Positions 51,139 to 63,965 are shown, counted from the stretch's first letter. The stretch is 64,000 nucleotides of DNA from Macrotis lagotis (GCF_037893015.1 NC_133660.1:166410363-166474362), one strand, 5' to 3'. Notes: generated by a model not told the origin, from the sequence alone. Numbers and translations: made by a program.

Positions 51139-51144
51139 TTTAAT
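51139..51144 (-). terminator. SLC10A4: Possible SLC10A4 poly(A) signal (ATTAAA)
   Basis: The - strand reads ATTAAA about 85 bases after the stop. It is a weaker variant signal and a longer 3'UTR is possible; the ZAR1 promoter follows about 600 bases on. Confidence 0.3.
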
Positions 51145-51228
51145 ATCGCTTAAGCGCACCTCAGATCATAAATAGGAGAGAAAGAGGACAGGGGGGATCT
51201 CTATATGTTGCTCTACATTAAATGCAAT

Positions 51229-51744
51229 CTACAGTGAGGTCTGGGTGGGCTCCATCATTATTGAATTATATTCATCTACTTTAACTGATCCGTACGAAGT
51301 ATCTGCCATTTCTTCTTCCTTCAGTTTCTTATAAGAAATATCGGTATCATCTTCATCCAGAGGATCTTGCTTATGCACAATTTCCCTTCCAAACATCTTA
51401 TAGACTAATACAAAAATCCCTGCTTCTGCAGACTGAAAAAGGGCATAAAGCAAAGGAAACATGTACATACTTCCTATGAGCTGTGGAGGAAAGGTTAGTT
51501 TTAGAATAGCAGTGCAGAGTTGTACATTCTGACTACCTGTTTCCAGAGAGACAGTTCTCTTGCAGTTGGACGGAAGATGGAATAAGGTAGCTAAGCCATA
51601 TCCTGACACATATCCAGCCAAAGGCATAAAAATTGCCACAACATAAACAGTTGCAGGAATACTAGCCAACAGTTCAGGTCCTAACATAGTGCCGGTCATA
51701 ATGAAAAGGACCACCAGAGTCACTAGCAGAGACCATAGGGAAAC
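51229..51744 (-). CDS. SLC10A4: SLC10A4 exon 3 with stop
   Basis: Acceptor ATTACTAG. Encodes VSLWSLLVTLVVLFIMTGTM through the last helices to a cytosolic tail with DPLDEDDTDISYKKLKEEE and the C-terminus PTQTSL, stop TAG. The tail is strongly conserved with human. Confidence 0.96.
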   Translation of the reverse strand, partial: VSLWSLLVTLVVLFIMTGTMLGPELLASIPATVYVVAIFMPLAGYVSGYGLATLFHLPSNCKRTVSLETGSQNVQLCTAILKLTFPPQLIGSMYMFPLLYALFQSAEAGIFVLVYKMFGREIVHKQDPLDEDDTDISYKKLKEEEMADTSYGSVKVDEYNSIMMEPTQTSL

Positions 51745-54700
51745 CTAGTAATAGAAAATAGAGAAATTGTTTTTAAAATCAGATAAAATAAATTACAGAT
51801 ATTATTACCACATTGAGCAAATGAATAGTGTTGGACTTAGGGTAAAAATAGTTCAGGGTTCAGTTTGCTTCTCATTATTTATTAGCTTTGTGATCCTGGT
51901 AATCAGCAGCCTTCTCATGGCTGGCTCCTCCTCTGTAAAATAGGAGTCATAATACTTACCTCCCAAGATTGTAAACTACTTGACATAATTTAAAGCACTC
52001 TAGAATTGTCAATTATTGTTACACTTATCCGGTCAGCTTGCTATTATTGAACAGAGGTATGTTTTAGTAAAGTCTTGCTTTATGTTGATCTGAATTTTTC
52101 CTCCATGATTTCCACCAGTTACTCTTTGTTCTGCCCTTTGGAGCAAAGCAGCTTCTTTTATTAAATAGCCTTCAACTATGCAAAGATCTGTCATACTGTC
52201 TCCCCTCCTTTCTTCTCTATAATAAACTGGTTTTTTCAACTGTTAATCATAAAACATATTTTCTAACTTCTACACACTTCTGTAATTTCCTAGTTCATTT
52301 CCATTATCCATCTTAAAACATAGCATCCAGAATTGAACATAGCATTCCAAAGGGAGCTTTGCCAATACATATCCTGACTACTTGAACATTGTGCTTTCAA
52401 CATGAAAACAAGTTTTGTACCACATCTGTGAATATATGAATGAAATATTAAAATTCCTTTTAACAGGCAATATTTTTTACTTGGGATTATATTTCATATT
52501 CCAAAGATTGTTCATAATATGGAAACATGACATCTCATATATTTTGATGACAAAAAGCTAAACATGCTAATATCTAATATAGATATATCTTTTACAAAGT
52601 TAAAATTGAATTTACAAAGTTAAATTGAATGTTTACATATTCTTATATCTGTTAGACTCTAAAACAGCTTCTTATGATGATACATAATAGCTTATTTATA
52701 TATTACAGCTGGCACTAAATATGTTTTTCTGTGTTACAGAACACTGTCATCTTGGTATCTTGCCAGATACTTTTAACTCATTCAAGTAAAATAGACTGCA
52801 TGTAAGAATGGTGGGGGAAAATCCTTTTTATGAATTATACAATTTTAGACAATGCCTTTGATGATGCATCTGGTGCCTAGATAGTTAAAAAGAGAGTTTC
52901 ATATGTAAAATAAGCATATCCTTAATACAACTCTTAAAAAAACCTCTTTGTAGTTTAAATACATATATATATATATATATATATATTTTAGTAACTTTTG
53001 AGTCAGATCTCAATATTAGAGGATTGCAAATGTTCAACATAATTTCAAACAAGAAATAGATAGGAACTAAACATTCATATCATCCTTAAAGCTTAAAATA
53101 TGAAAAACATTGCTTTGTTTGAATTGTCAGATGGAGAATTAATACAAAGGAAATCTTTTTTTCACTTTGAAATGTTGAATTATTTGTCTTTGCCTTTCAG
53201 CTACTTTAGTCCTTTTAGCTATTACTGACTTGATGCTCATTTTAAAGTTCTGTATGTATCTGACAGCATTATTAAATGCCTTACCTTTCCATTTTCCTAA
53301 AATGACTGACATTTAAGGAAATTTGAGAATCAGCTCTGGCATAATGGATCAAGAGTTAGCTTCTGTTGTAGGGAAAACCTGGAGGTTCCTATACTGCCTC
53401 TGATCTATATCTGGTAGTGGGAGCTGTCTTACCTGGATTCCCTTACTGGATGAAAACACAGATCTAGTCCCCCTAAAAACCACTCACTCGTAATTATCAC
53501 TTTTTGAAGTTTGCAAAATATCTTTAAAGGAGATGTCCTGCTAGGTTAGACATGGAGCCCATATCCCCCAAGGCAAAATGACCTTAAGGTTTGAGAAGTA
53601 TTTCCTCAAAGAAATCCTCTGAGATATAACCAAGCTGAAAGTATTATCCCCTGTTTTAGAAAAAAAGAAACTGGGACTCTGGGAGATGAATCATAAAGCT
53701 ATGTACTAAAAGTATCAAGTGAGATTCAGGCCCATGTCTACTGACCTCTAAGTCCAGCATTCTTTCCATTAGGCCATGTGGGTCACCATCTTCACATTAA
53801 TATCAAACATATTAATTTATTTTTAAAGTGATTAACATTATGCTTTTAGCATGAAAAATGCAAATATGATTTACTTTTGTCAAATTAAGTCTTGGAGGAA
53901 ACAACTTTTTAACTTAAAAAATAAGGTATAAAATAGATTTTATGGGCCACATTTCTTCATAAGACTTTTGAGTTGAGTATATTGCAAATAAATTTAACTA
54001 TTCTTAAAAATAATTTAAAGCAAAGTTAAAGGACAACATTCTATACTCTTAAATGATACATAATTGAAGCTTTATCATTGAGTTTTCTATTCAATTGCTT
54101 TAAGTCAAGGTATTTTTGCCTTTGGTTTTTTTTAACATTGACTATTTTTGTTGATTTGACTAAATATTGGTACAAAAAAATCTTATTTATTTATTGAACA
54201 AACTGGTTCAGTAGTTCTCCCACAGAGAACTACTGGTTAATAGATTGGTTAATAGAATATGTCTCTTTTTTTTTATTGTTATTTTTGGAAGAATACATTT
54301 CTAGAATCCTTACTTTTTTTCCCTTTCTCTAACATTTTAGAATATTAACTACAATAGCAGTCAAAAATAATTCAAGATGGTGTTTGACCAAGAAGGAACT
54401 GCTAAGATTATGGCATAAGATACATTTCAAGAATAAAATTTATTTTGTGTTCACACATACATATTTTGTGTTTGTTAGTATCAATTTGCTAAGTCATCAA
54501 TCCTATTCCTCTATGTGTTTTTAATGTCCAAGTTTGTTTTTTTTAAATACTAAATATTTTATAACCTGAAAAACAATGGAACTAATTTGATTTTTTTTCA
54601 ATAAGCTATGTTTAGATGATGTCCTTAAGGACAATATTTGTGAGCTTTATAACAAGTAAATTTTTCCTAAAGTTTCATACAAATCCTTTTTTTGATACTT

Positions 54701-56633
54701 GTATTTGATCAGCTCTTATTATATTTTGCTATCCACTGCATTTTCTTATTTTTTCCTCAGCTATTTCTGTTTTGCTCCTTTTCCCTTGTAATATTCTTTT
54801 CAGCAAAGCTTTTTCTATAGGGATAAAGAAGCTTCATTTTTTACTTGATGTGGAGGTGATCTTTTGCTATATGAATTGTGTAAAGAAATACAGGTTGGTT
54901 TTTCTTTTTGCCTATGAAGCACATTTCCCCCTCCCCCAACTCAGCCCAGTTAAGGGTCAGAGAAGTGACAAATTTAAAGGCTCTCATAAAGGAGACAGAA
55001 TCTGGGAATGGAAGTGGGAACGTACCTTAAGGACATAGTCAGCAACTCTTGTATATTTGTATCGGATGAAGACACCTATACCAATAGGAATCAGGGTGCT
55101 ACAGAGGGTCAGGGTCACTGCTCCCAGTGGCAATAACTGTACCAAAGTTGTATTGATCCAGGCCCGACTATAGATCCACAGACACAGGGGCATCAAAAGC
55201 AAAGCCAGAAGTGTGGAAGAAATAGTCATGATAATACTGCAGAGATGAAAGTAAACATAATAAGCAACTAGTTAGCACTGACCCACCAACAAACCTCAGT
55301 ATAGAAGGGGAAAGGGCGAGGGGGGCGGGGAGTGAATCTGAATTACTCAGCTTAAGGTCTGAGGAGGGGGTCCCTAAGCAAACTGAGGGGAGCTATTGGA
55401 AGAAACCAATATACTTGAATGATAAAAAGGGCATAGGACCCACCCTCTTAATGTAGGATAAAAGAGATGTTATATTCCACTGCTATCCCCGTCTTTATTT
55501 GCCCAAGATTTTAGAGTAATCCTTTGATCTGGATTGGATCTAGTTAATTAGAAGGACAAGGATCTCTAGTTGTTGGATTTTTTTTTGGATTTTCTTTGTT
55601 TTTTAATTTTCCTTGAATAATGCTTGTTGAATTGAATTCAACAAATGTTCCATGTGGTTCAGCTGCCCAAAGGGACTAAATCTCATTCTTGGCATACCCC
55701 CAAATTACAAATTAATCCCATCTTTTAAACTCACTGAAGACTTGAAGGATCACAGTTATGCTTCCCTTTCTTCACTCACACCTTCACAACTGATCTTTTT
55801 TTTCCTAATATATCCACTAATATATCCACTAATGCTTCTCTTAATGTGGAAACTTGTCACATTGAATCCTTTTTTCTGTTTTTTGCCTATTCTGTATCTT
55901 TTTCACAACCCCCTTTATTTTTCTTACCTTATATAACTAATTGGGTTGGAAAAACTACTTACTGTAGGGATAACTGAAGCTCCTACCTGAGGTTCATGTC
56001 GCCATTCACCAGCAGAGACATAAGATTGGAAAGGTTTCCACCTGGACAACAGCCACATAATAATACTGCTACAGCCTCCACTTCATCCAAAGAGAAGATA
56101 AGGGCCAAAAGGAAGGCCAGCAGGGGCATGAACACAAACTGGCAGATAAGTGCCAGCAGTACCCCTATGGGCCTTCGGATATGAGCCCCTATGTGATTCA
56201 CCTCCACAGTGCAGCCCAAACCTAGCATGGTAATGCACAATGCCACTCCCACAAATACATTCAGTCCATGGTTCAAAGGGGTATCCCAGAATGGATTGTC
56301 TTGGGTACCCCAATCCTGTGGAAGGTGGGCAAAACCTTGTGGAGCACTGCTGATCTTTGACTCCCAGGTGGTGGGGGTAGGATTCAGACTAGAGCTGAGG
56401 CTGGGGCTAGGGATATGGCTGGGAATAGGCATATGGCTGGGACTGGGGCTGAAACTGGGATCAGGGATAATGCTAGAGCTAAAATTGGGGCTGAGGCTGG
56501 AGTCGGTGAGGATGCTGGGACTGAAGTTAAGGCCAGGGCTTGGGCTGAAGCTGCTGATGTTGATCATCTGAGTGTAGTTATCCAGCTCTGGAAAAGGTGA
56601 AAACAGCAGAGTCTCATTGTCTTTGCTATCCAT
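51229..56633 (-). CDS. SLC10A4: SLC10A4, orphan vesicular SLC10 transporter, gene-level span
   Basis: Three coding exons on the - strand (56633-55987, 55236-55026, 51744-51229) give 457 residues; human has about 437. The protein matches human SLC10A4 almost throughout after a variable ectodomain: FWDTPLNHGLNVFVG, LLCGCCPGGNLSNLMSLLV, TGTMLGPELLASIP and the tail KKLKEEEMADTSYG. It belongs to the bile-acid/sodium symporter (SLC10) family. SLC10A4 is an orphan member found on synaptic vesicles of cholinergic and monoaminergic neurons, with no proven bile-acid transport. Hydrophobic segments typical of SLC10 begin near residue 110. The start at 56633 (GCCATGG) is preferred because MDSKDNETLLF aligns with the human start. 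The gene appears intact. Confidence 0.96.
51745..55025. other. SLC10A4 intron 2
   Basis: Intron of 3.3 kb, AT-rich. MIR-like relics lie at about 51850-52020 (+) and 53640-53800 (-), and a TA repeat at 52964-52986. No young SINE and no exon recognised. Confidence 0.5.
55026..55236 (-). CDS. SLC10A4: SLC10A4 exon 2
   Basis: Acceptor TCTCTGCAG completes a split Ser codon; donor AAG|GTACGT. Encodes IIMTISSTLLALLLMPLCLW, then LLPLGAVTLTLCSTLIPIGI and ends YKYTRVADYVLK. Two or three membrane helices. Confidence 0.95.
55987..56633 (-). CDS. SLC10A4: SLC10A4 exon 1 coding part
   Basis: Residues 1-215 plus two bases of a Ser codon. The extracellular/lumenal N-terminus has N-glycosylation sequons at N6, N19, N25 and N50, then a Ser-Pro repetitive stretch of about 60 residues. 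Membrane helices follow, then the SLC10 signature CGCCPGGNLSNLMSLL. The donor is CTCAG|GTAGGA. An in-frame ATG 30 codons upstream (56723) has a poor case: the added residues match nothing I know. Confidence 0.95.
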
Positions 56634-58540
56634 GGCTGAGAATTCCTGATGAATGGGATGGGTTGATCTGTCTTGCCTTTGCGATGGTTTTCTGACTCCT
56701 GAAGGCTGTGAGCTGAGCTGCAAGTTGCCTGTAGCACATCCGAACTCTCAAGACAGCCAAGAAGGGAGCAGCAGGTATGGAGGAGACGTGGAGACTGAGG
56801 AGACTCACTCTGCCGAGTAAGATTCACTCCCTGGCGTGCTGGCTGTATTCCCCACCCCACCGACTGCCTTTCCCAACACCTTTCTTCTTTGCTGCTGTCA
56901 ACCCATATACTGGGGGAATTGAAGCACTCTAGTCCTTAGTCCATACAGCCACTGATAGGCACAGACTTCATAGGACTCCGGAAGATTCTCTGCCTCTTAA
57001 GGAAACCCTTTCCTACTCTTTGTAGTCCTAAGCATGCATCCTCCTCCTCCTCCTCCTCCTCCTCCTCTTCCCTTAGTGCAGGGGAGGGCTACGCTAACCT
57101 CCAGTCAGACTTCCTTGAATAATTATGGAGTGGAATCCTATTTGAGAGAAAAGCCAGCTCCCAGACGTTCACTGCCTCTTACTTCTATGTCCCTAGTCAC
57201 CAGGGGCAGTACTGGCTCCTCCCTTTAATCACCATTAAGTGGTTCAGTTAGAATGTGACCTGAGGCTGAACAAAGACTTAACATAGAAGCGGGGCGGGGG
57301 AGGGGGGGGGGAGGATGCTTGGTTGGGTGTTTTGTCAGTCCAGTTTTCTTTGATAATGACATTTGATGGTAATTTCTCCGTATAAAAACAGACAAAATAT
57401 AATGCTATTCAGACAATCTATAACACAGATGTGTCACAGGGTCTGGTCTCTGAACTGTAAATGGGTATGTGACTTAACCATTAGAACTATTAAGCAGAAA
57501 TGCCGTTCTTGTTCAGGAATAATATGGACTCTACTGTCATTAGTGTTTAGGGAGTAGACAGGATCCCATCTTACCAAAAGAGATGTTGCTAATGAATTAA
57601 ACAATGTTTTTTCTAACTGTTAATATTTATTCTTGTATCTCTTGTACTGCGTTTTTCAGTAATCTGAGATAGAAATTATATACAGAGAAGCATTTCTTAA
57701 CAAGAAAAATCTTTGTGGAGGAAATGAGATTTTGAGGGAGAGAAGAAAAGATGCTTTAATAATGAGAATGTTTTCTTTAATGAATGATTTCCAGCCATTA
57801 AATTTTGAAAATTTGAAAATTTTTTCTTAATATTCTATTTTCCCACTCAACTTTGAAATTTACTATGTACTTACAGAATGATAGTTTGTTGCTTAATTTT
57901 ACTATTATTGACACATAGCCACATAGGGTAATTTCCCTCCTAAAAATGTTACCAAGTGCAGTGGAATGTGAAAGAAATAAAGACAAGAAAAAAATATCTT
58001 TTGAGAAAGGTATTAAGCACCTATTATGTATCAAACACCATGCTGGGTCCTGGTCATATAGGTACCTAGTAAAACAAACAAAAATAGCTATTCGTTGAAT
58101 AGTTAAAAATAAGTCTATGAAGTTCTTTATACTTTGCTATCCTTTTTTGTTCTGCAAGTATTTATATATTATCAATTATGGGTCAGATACTTGATTAAAG
58201 TATATTAACCAGCATTACCCTCATCTAGTTTTGTAATATTATTTTAGCATGCCTTCAGTATTCTTTCTCAACTTGCTTTAGACTGGCAGCTTGGGTTCCC
58301 AAAAGCATCCTCAGTAACTTCCTATGAATAACCTTAGAAGGTTGTGGCTTCTAATTTTGTTACTTATGAACCCCCTCCAATATACCTCTGGTTCTAATGT
58401 CATTCAACCAGGAGAACTCTTATTTATTTCTGTAATAGGATATTTACTGAGAAAGTATAACAGAGGAAGAAGTTCTAGAAATATCCCCTAAACTAGGGGG
58501 ACATTCCCCTTCTGCATATATGACACAGATGCTAAGAATA
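56634..58540. other. Upstream region of SLC10A4
   Basis: Presumed promoter side of SLC10A4. It is not a CpG island. A CTC triplet repeat lies at 57040-57066 and a G-run cluster at 57294-57316, a possible G-quadruplex. From 57320 to 57990 I recognise nothing; part of an old repeat follows. No gene is seen between SLC10A4 and the window edge. Confidence 0.5.
57040..57066. repeat. (CTC)n triplet repeat
   Basis: About nine CTC triplets roughly 410 bases upstream of the SLC10A4 start; its transcript strand would read GAG repeats. Confidence 0.85.
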
Positions 58541-58745
58541 AAAGGCAGCTAGGTGACACAATGGATAGAGTGCCAGGCCTAGAGTCAATAAGAATTGAGT
58601 TTAAATCCAGCAAGTCATTAACCTCTACCTGGCTCAGTTTCCTTATCTATTAAAAGTTGATAATAAAAAGTTGTGATAATAAAATGAAATAACAAAAATT
58701 GTAAAGCACCTAACACATAGTAAGAACTATATAAATGTTATCTAT
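58540..58745 (+). mobile_element. Older tRNA/MIR-like SINE relic
   Basis: GGCAGCTAGGTGACACAATGG head, then a 3' half with GTAAAGCACCTAACACATAG and TAAGAACTATATAAATGTTATC, as in THER1-type SINEs. Confidence 0.65.
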
Positions 58746-59282
58746 TAAAAGTCCTGTCCTCAAAGAACTTAGAATCTAGGTGTGAAGGGAGAGTTATGTA
58801 CATATATAAGAATATGCAAAATAGATTGAACATAATTTGTTGATGGGAAAAGAACCATTAAAAACGTTTTAAGAGAAGCTTCTTGTAAGGAGTGATTGAG
58901 ATGAACCTTAAGGAAAGATAGGGATTCTTGGAAGTGCAGGTTGGGGGGGTGTACATTCTGGACATTGGGGAAGACCACTGCAAAGTCTAAGAGACAGGAG
59001 ATAGAGGGTCCTATGTGAAAACAAAGAGAAAGCAAATTTGACGGGAAAATAAATTGGTAAAGGTAAGTAACATATAATAAATCTAGAAAGGTCTGGTGGA
59101 ACTTCAAATGACAGAGTTTATATTTGATCCTACAAGTAATAGGAAACCACTGGAATTTTTTGAATAAGGCAATAGTGACTTTGTCAGACTAGCACTCTAG
59201 GAAAATGACATTGGCAACTGTTTGTAAAATGATAGAAATGGGAAGAATATTGCAGTAGTTCAAATAAGAGGATTTTTCCTTT
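58740..59282 (+). repeat. Ancient interspersed repeat, family not named
   Basis: TGTCCTCAAAGAACTTAGAATC, TATATTTGATCCTACAAGTAATAG and AATATTGCAGTAGTTCAAATAAG belong to the same old family as 5370-5830, here in the clearest copy. Confidence 0.45.
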
Positions 59283-59447
59283 TAAAAAACAAGTTTTTAA
59301 AAAATATTTTTCCCCAGTTATAGGTGAAGGTAATTTTTAGCATTCATTTTAAAAATGAGTTAATTTCCAAATTTTCTCTCTTTTTTTTTCTAACTCCCTC
59401 CACCCTCTAGACAGTAGGCAGATACAAGTTATACACGTTCAAACATG

Positions 59448-59493
<46 letters not shown>

Positions 59494-59775
59494 AATGAAA
59501 AATACTATGTTTCAGTCTACATTCAGATTCCATCAGTTCTTTCTCTGGAAGTGAATAGCATTTTTCCTATTTAATTCTTTGGAGTTGTCTTTATTTACTG
59601 AATTGCTGAAAATAGCTAAGTCATTCCCAGTTGATCGTTATACAGTATTGTTACTGTGCACAATATTCTCCTGGTTCTGCTCACTTCAGTCTCTATCAGT
59701 TCATATAAGCCTTTCCAGGTTTTGTTCTGAAATAAGTCAGCTTTTCATTTCTTATAGTACAGTAATATTCTAAGG
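59283..59775 (-). mobile_element. L1 3'-end fragment, antisense
   Basis: TCTGCTCACTTCAGTCTCTATC, CAGTTCATATAAGCCTTTCC and a T-rich start match the reverse of the L1 3' region. A (TA)n tract at 59450-59488 lies inside it. Confidence 0.65.
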
Positions 59776-60124
59776 ACTGAAGAAAACCTAAGCTATAAAT
59801 AGAGTTTGGAATTTTGTCAACTGATTCAATATGGGAAATGAAAGAGAATAAATTTCTGAGGATAACAAAAATTTTACAAATCTGAGTACCCAGAAAGGTA
59901 ATGAATGATATTGTGATAGAAATAGCTAAGTATAGAGGAAGGTATGTTTTAGTAGGAAAAGAATGAGTTCTGTTTTGGATCTGCTAAACTTGGGATGGTT
60001 ACAGGACATACACTTCAAAATGTGTAATACGTAATTCATGCTAGTAGAGATTAAGAAAGTGATTAAGAATGAGTATATAAATCTGAGAGTTATCATGATT
60101 GAAATTATAATTAAACCAATGTAT

Positions 60125-61363
60125 GGAGCTTCCAGAGGATGAAACCAATATGTCAGAGTAGAGGTAGGAATTCACCTGAACTCTCCCAGATTCCCCTCCA
60201 AATGACACTAAAATAACACCACAGGTTGATTTCTGGAGTGGCAGAATCAACAAAAGTTTAGGGTGAAATAATATTCCAGCCAAAGAAAACAGGAAAAATC
60301 TGTCTCACCAGATAGTAGAATACTATTTGAAACACAGTATAGGTCCACCTCAGCATCACCAATAGCAGACTCTGAAGGCAGATGCAACAGCAGCAGCACC
60401 AGCTTCAGGAGCTCTCAGCCCACAGATGGTAGGGTATCAGACAACTATTCAGAAAGTGATCACAGGGCACTTTTGCTGTGCTGGGTTTATTATCCTGTTA
60501 CATTGCCCTTATATAGTTCCAAGTCATAATTCCAGGACAAAGAGAAGCCCTAGTGCTTACAGTCTCAGAGGAGTGGGTCCCTGATCTTAGTTCCATGGTA
60601 GAGAAGAGTACTTGTGGTTGCTTACAAAGGAGCAAGGCCCTTGTCTCACTACCTAGGATGTTTGATCATTCCATGTTGGAAACATCAAAAACTCTCCCCA
60701 GAACTGGCTTTGAAAACAGCAGCATGAAATACCTAAAACTTGGAACAGTGATCCCTTCACCCTATGAGCAGAGCCCAATTTTGATATAAAGTTAAAAGTC
60801 AATAAATAGGCTGAGGGAAATGAGGAAACAACAAAAAAGAATATAACCATGAAAAGTTACCATGGTGACAGGGAAGATCAAGATGCAACTCGGAAGAAAG
60901 CAATTTCAAATCAACTACAAGCAAAGTCTCAAAGAAAAAAAAATGAATTGGACACAAGCCCAACAAGAATTTCTGGAAAGGCTCAAAAAGGATTTTAAAA
61001 ATCAAGTAAGAGATGTAGAGGAAAAATGAAATGAAAGTGATATAAGAAAATTATGAAAAGAGAGTCAACAGCTTGATAAGAGAGGCATTAAAATGCTAGG
61101 GGCGGGGAAACATCTTAGGAAAAAACTAGAATAGACCAAATGGTAAAAGAGGCACAAAAATCCTCTGAAGGGAATTCCTTAAAAAGCAGAATTGGACAGA
61201 TGGGAAAAAGTTTCCAAAATTTACTGAAGAAAAGGACTCCTTAAAAAGTAGAATTGACCAATTAAAAAAAAGAAGTATAAAAGTTCATTGAAGAAAACAT
61301 ACCACAAAAATTGGAACTCGGTAAGTGGAAACTAATGACTCCATGAGACTTTAAAAAATAATA
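60125..61363 (+). mobile_element. L1 5'UTR and ORF1 start, interrupted by a HAL1-like element
   Basis: Starts with a marsupial L1 5'UTR-like stretch (GGTAGGAATTCACCTGAACTCTC) and passes into an ORF1 N-terminal region near 60820 (QQKRI, then LKKDFKNQ-like and KSRIDQLKK-like coiled-coil pieces) with several stops. The sequence breaks at 61363 and resumes after 63965 with ORF1-like CAAGAATGAGAAATAGAAGAG. It continues past the window. Confidence 0.65.
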
Positions 61364-63955
61364 AAGTTTGGGGGGCAGAGCCAAGATGGAAGCCTGAAGG
61401 CAGGAATTCCTGGAAACTCTCCCCCCCAAAATTCCAAAAGCTATCAAATTATGACTCTAGCCAAAATTTAGAGGAGCAGAACCCACAAAAAAAACTGAGT
61501 GATACAATTTCCCAGTCCAAGACAACTTAGAAGTTCCACAGGAAAGGACTGTTCCACCAGGACTGGGGGCTGGAAAAAGCTGCAGCACAGTACAGCCAAC
61601 TGGGCACCTGGGTCTGTGGCAGAAGGGGTAGTTTCCAGACCTCTTGGCCCAGGGATCATTGGGGACATCCAGAAGGGGTGGTAAGAGAAAATTCCACTGC
61701 ACCAGAGTGAGTGCAGAGCGGAGCTCTGGCCTCAGAGCAGCCCTGTGGTAAGAACCTTCAGTGGGAGTCAGCAGAGCTACCCAGTATGTCCAGAGCTCTT
61801 AGCATCAGGGGAGACTGCAGAGGTTTCCCTTTTTTCCCACACTCAGTTCCAGGTTGCAGTCTGAGTCCCCACAACACCACCATAGCCAAGCAGGGACCAT
61901 CCTCATAGCTCCAGGGCAGAGGGGAGCGCCTGTGGTCATCCACATCCCAGAGCAAAGGCAAGAGAGCAATCAGAGTCTCTCAGAAAACCTTGGAGAAATT
62001 AAGGTCCCTGAGGATTGTCCCCAACCCCCCCCAAAGCCTTGGAAGTGCAGTAAATCAGTCATAGGCTGAGAATATGAGCAAACAACAGAAAAAAGAAGAA
62101 TCTGACCATAGAAAATCACTTTGGTACATGGAGGACCAAAATACATACTCAGAGGATGACAAAGTTGAAGCTTCTGTATCCAAAAACCTCCAAGAGAAAT
62201 AGAAGATGGGCTCAGGCTATGGATAAGTTCAAAAAAGACTTTGAAAAACAAAGGAGGTAAAGGAAAAATTGGGAGGAGAAATGAGAGCAATGCAGATAAA
62301 TCATGAGAATCAAATCAGCAGCTTGGTGAAAGAAATACAAAAAAATACTAAAGAAAATATTAAAAACCAGTTTAGGCCAAATGGAAAAAACAACACAAAA
62401 GGCAAATAAGGACATGAATACCTTAAAAAACAGAACTGGCCAGCTGGAAAAGGAGATAAAAAAGCTCTCTGAAGAAAATAACTCCTTCAAATGCAGAATG
62501 GAACTAAAAGAAGTTGATGATATTGTGAGAAATCAGGAAGAAATAAAACTATACCAAAAAAACCCCACCAAAAAAATAGAAGAAAATGTGAAATATCTTA
62601 TTGGAAAAACAACTGACCTCAAAAACAGATCCAGGAGAGAATTTTAAAATTATTGGGCTACCTGAAAGTCACAACCAGGAAAAGAGCCTAGACTTCATTT
62701 TTTCAAGAAATAATACAGTAAAATTGCCCTGAGATCCTAGAAGCAGAGGATAAAATAGAAATTGAGGGAATTCACTGATCACCTCCTGAATGAGATCCCC
62801 AAAGAAAAACTTCCAGGAATATTATAGCCAACTCCAAAATTCCCAAATCAAAGAGAAAACACTAAAAGTTGCCAAAAACAAGCAATTCAACTACCACAGC
62901 TCTATAGTCAGGATTCCACAGGATCTGGCAGCATCTACATTAAAGGCTTGTAGGGCTTGGAATACGATATTCTGGAAAGCAAAAGATCTTGGTTTACAAC
63001 CGAGAATCAATTACCCAGAAAAACTGAACATCCTCTTTCAGGGGAAAAGATAGACTTTCATTGAAATAGGGGAACTTTCAAATTTTCCTACTGAAATAAC
63101 CAGAGCTGAACAGAAAGTTTGATCTCTAAATACAGGTGAGCCATAGAGGGGGTGGACAAGAAGGACTAATTATGAGGAATTTAATGATATTGAACTGCTT
63201 GTATTTCTGCATAGGAAGAAGATATTGATAACTTATGAACTTTCTCATTTATAAGAGCTGTTAGAAGGAGCATATATGTAGACAAGGCACAGGAAGGAGC
63301 AGAATATAATGATATAATATAGTAAAAAGATGGAGTCAATGGATGGTAAAGGAAAATATTGGGAGGAAGAGAAAGGAGAGGAAGGGGGCTAAGATATTTC
63401 ACATAAGAGTCAAGAAAAAGCTTTTACAATGGAGAGGAATGGGGGAAAGCGAGGGGGGAATGAGTGAGCCTTCATTCTCATCAGAAGTGGCTCAGGAAAT
63501 AGCATGCACACTTAATAGGGTATAGAAATCGATCTTATCCTAGAGGAAAAAGGAGAGGAAAGGGATGGGATAAAGGGGAATGGGGGAGGGAAGTGGGGAG
63601 TAGGTTATAGAAGAGAGGGAAGATTGTGGGAGAGGGTACTCAAATATGACACACTTTTGGACAGGATGAAAGGAGAGAGAGAGAATGGAATGAATGAGAA
63701 TGGTGAGGGATAGAGTGGAGTGAAATACAACTAGTATTAGCAACTGTGGGAAAAATATTGAAGCAACTTCTCTGGTGGCTATTGATGGGGAAGGCAACTC
63801 ATTCCCAGGACAGAGCCATTGGAATTTGAACACAGACTGAAGTATACTTTTTTTTCCTCTCTCACTATTCTTGAGGTTTCTCATATTTGGGGGGGGGGCA
63901 GGGGGGGGTTATGATTACTCTAACAACAAGATTATTGTAATAATATAAAATAAAG
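61364..63955 (+). mobile_element. HAL1-like (half-L1) element, nearly full length
   Basis: Starts GGGGGGCAGAGCCAAGATGG, the same start type as L1 5'UTRs. A 5'UTR of about 700 bases leads to an ORF1 relic from ATG at 62074. Coiled-coil pieces (TGQLEKEIKKLSEENNSFKC) precede an L1 ORF1p-like C-terminal domain (LAASTLKACRAWNTIFWKAK, LQPRINYPEKLNILFQGKR). No ORF2 follows; a purine-rich 3'UTR of about 830 bases runs to an A-rich end. L1-derived ORF1-only elements are known as HAL1. AAAAATAATA duplications at 61354-61363 and 63956-63965 flank it. Several in-frame stops break ORF1. Confidence 0.7.
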
Positions 63956-63965
63956 AAAAATAATA

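Noticed and set aside
56634-56723. Upstream in-frame ATG extending SLC10A4 by 30 residues
   Set aside because: The extension (starting MQLSSQPSG) has no match to known SLC10A4 proteins. The internal ATG has a better context and aligns with the human start.
57294-57316. G-run cluster as a functional quadruplex promoter element of SLC10A4
   Set aside because: Homopolymer G-runs occur widely in this window (for example near 23094, 34664, 42336 and 63888), so this one is not distinctive.
62381-62647. Coiled-coil open frame as a host gene
   Set aside because: Part of the ORF1 relic of the HAL1-like element.
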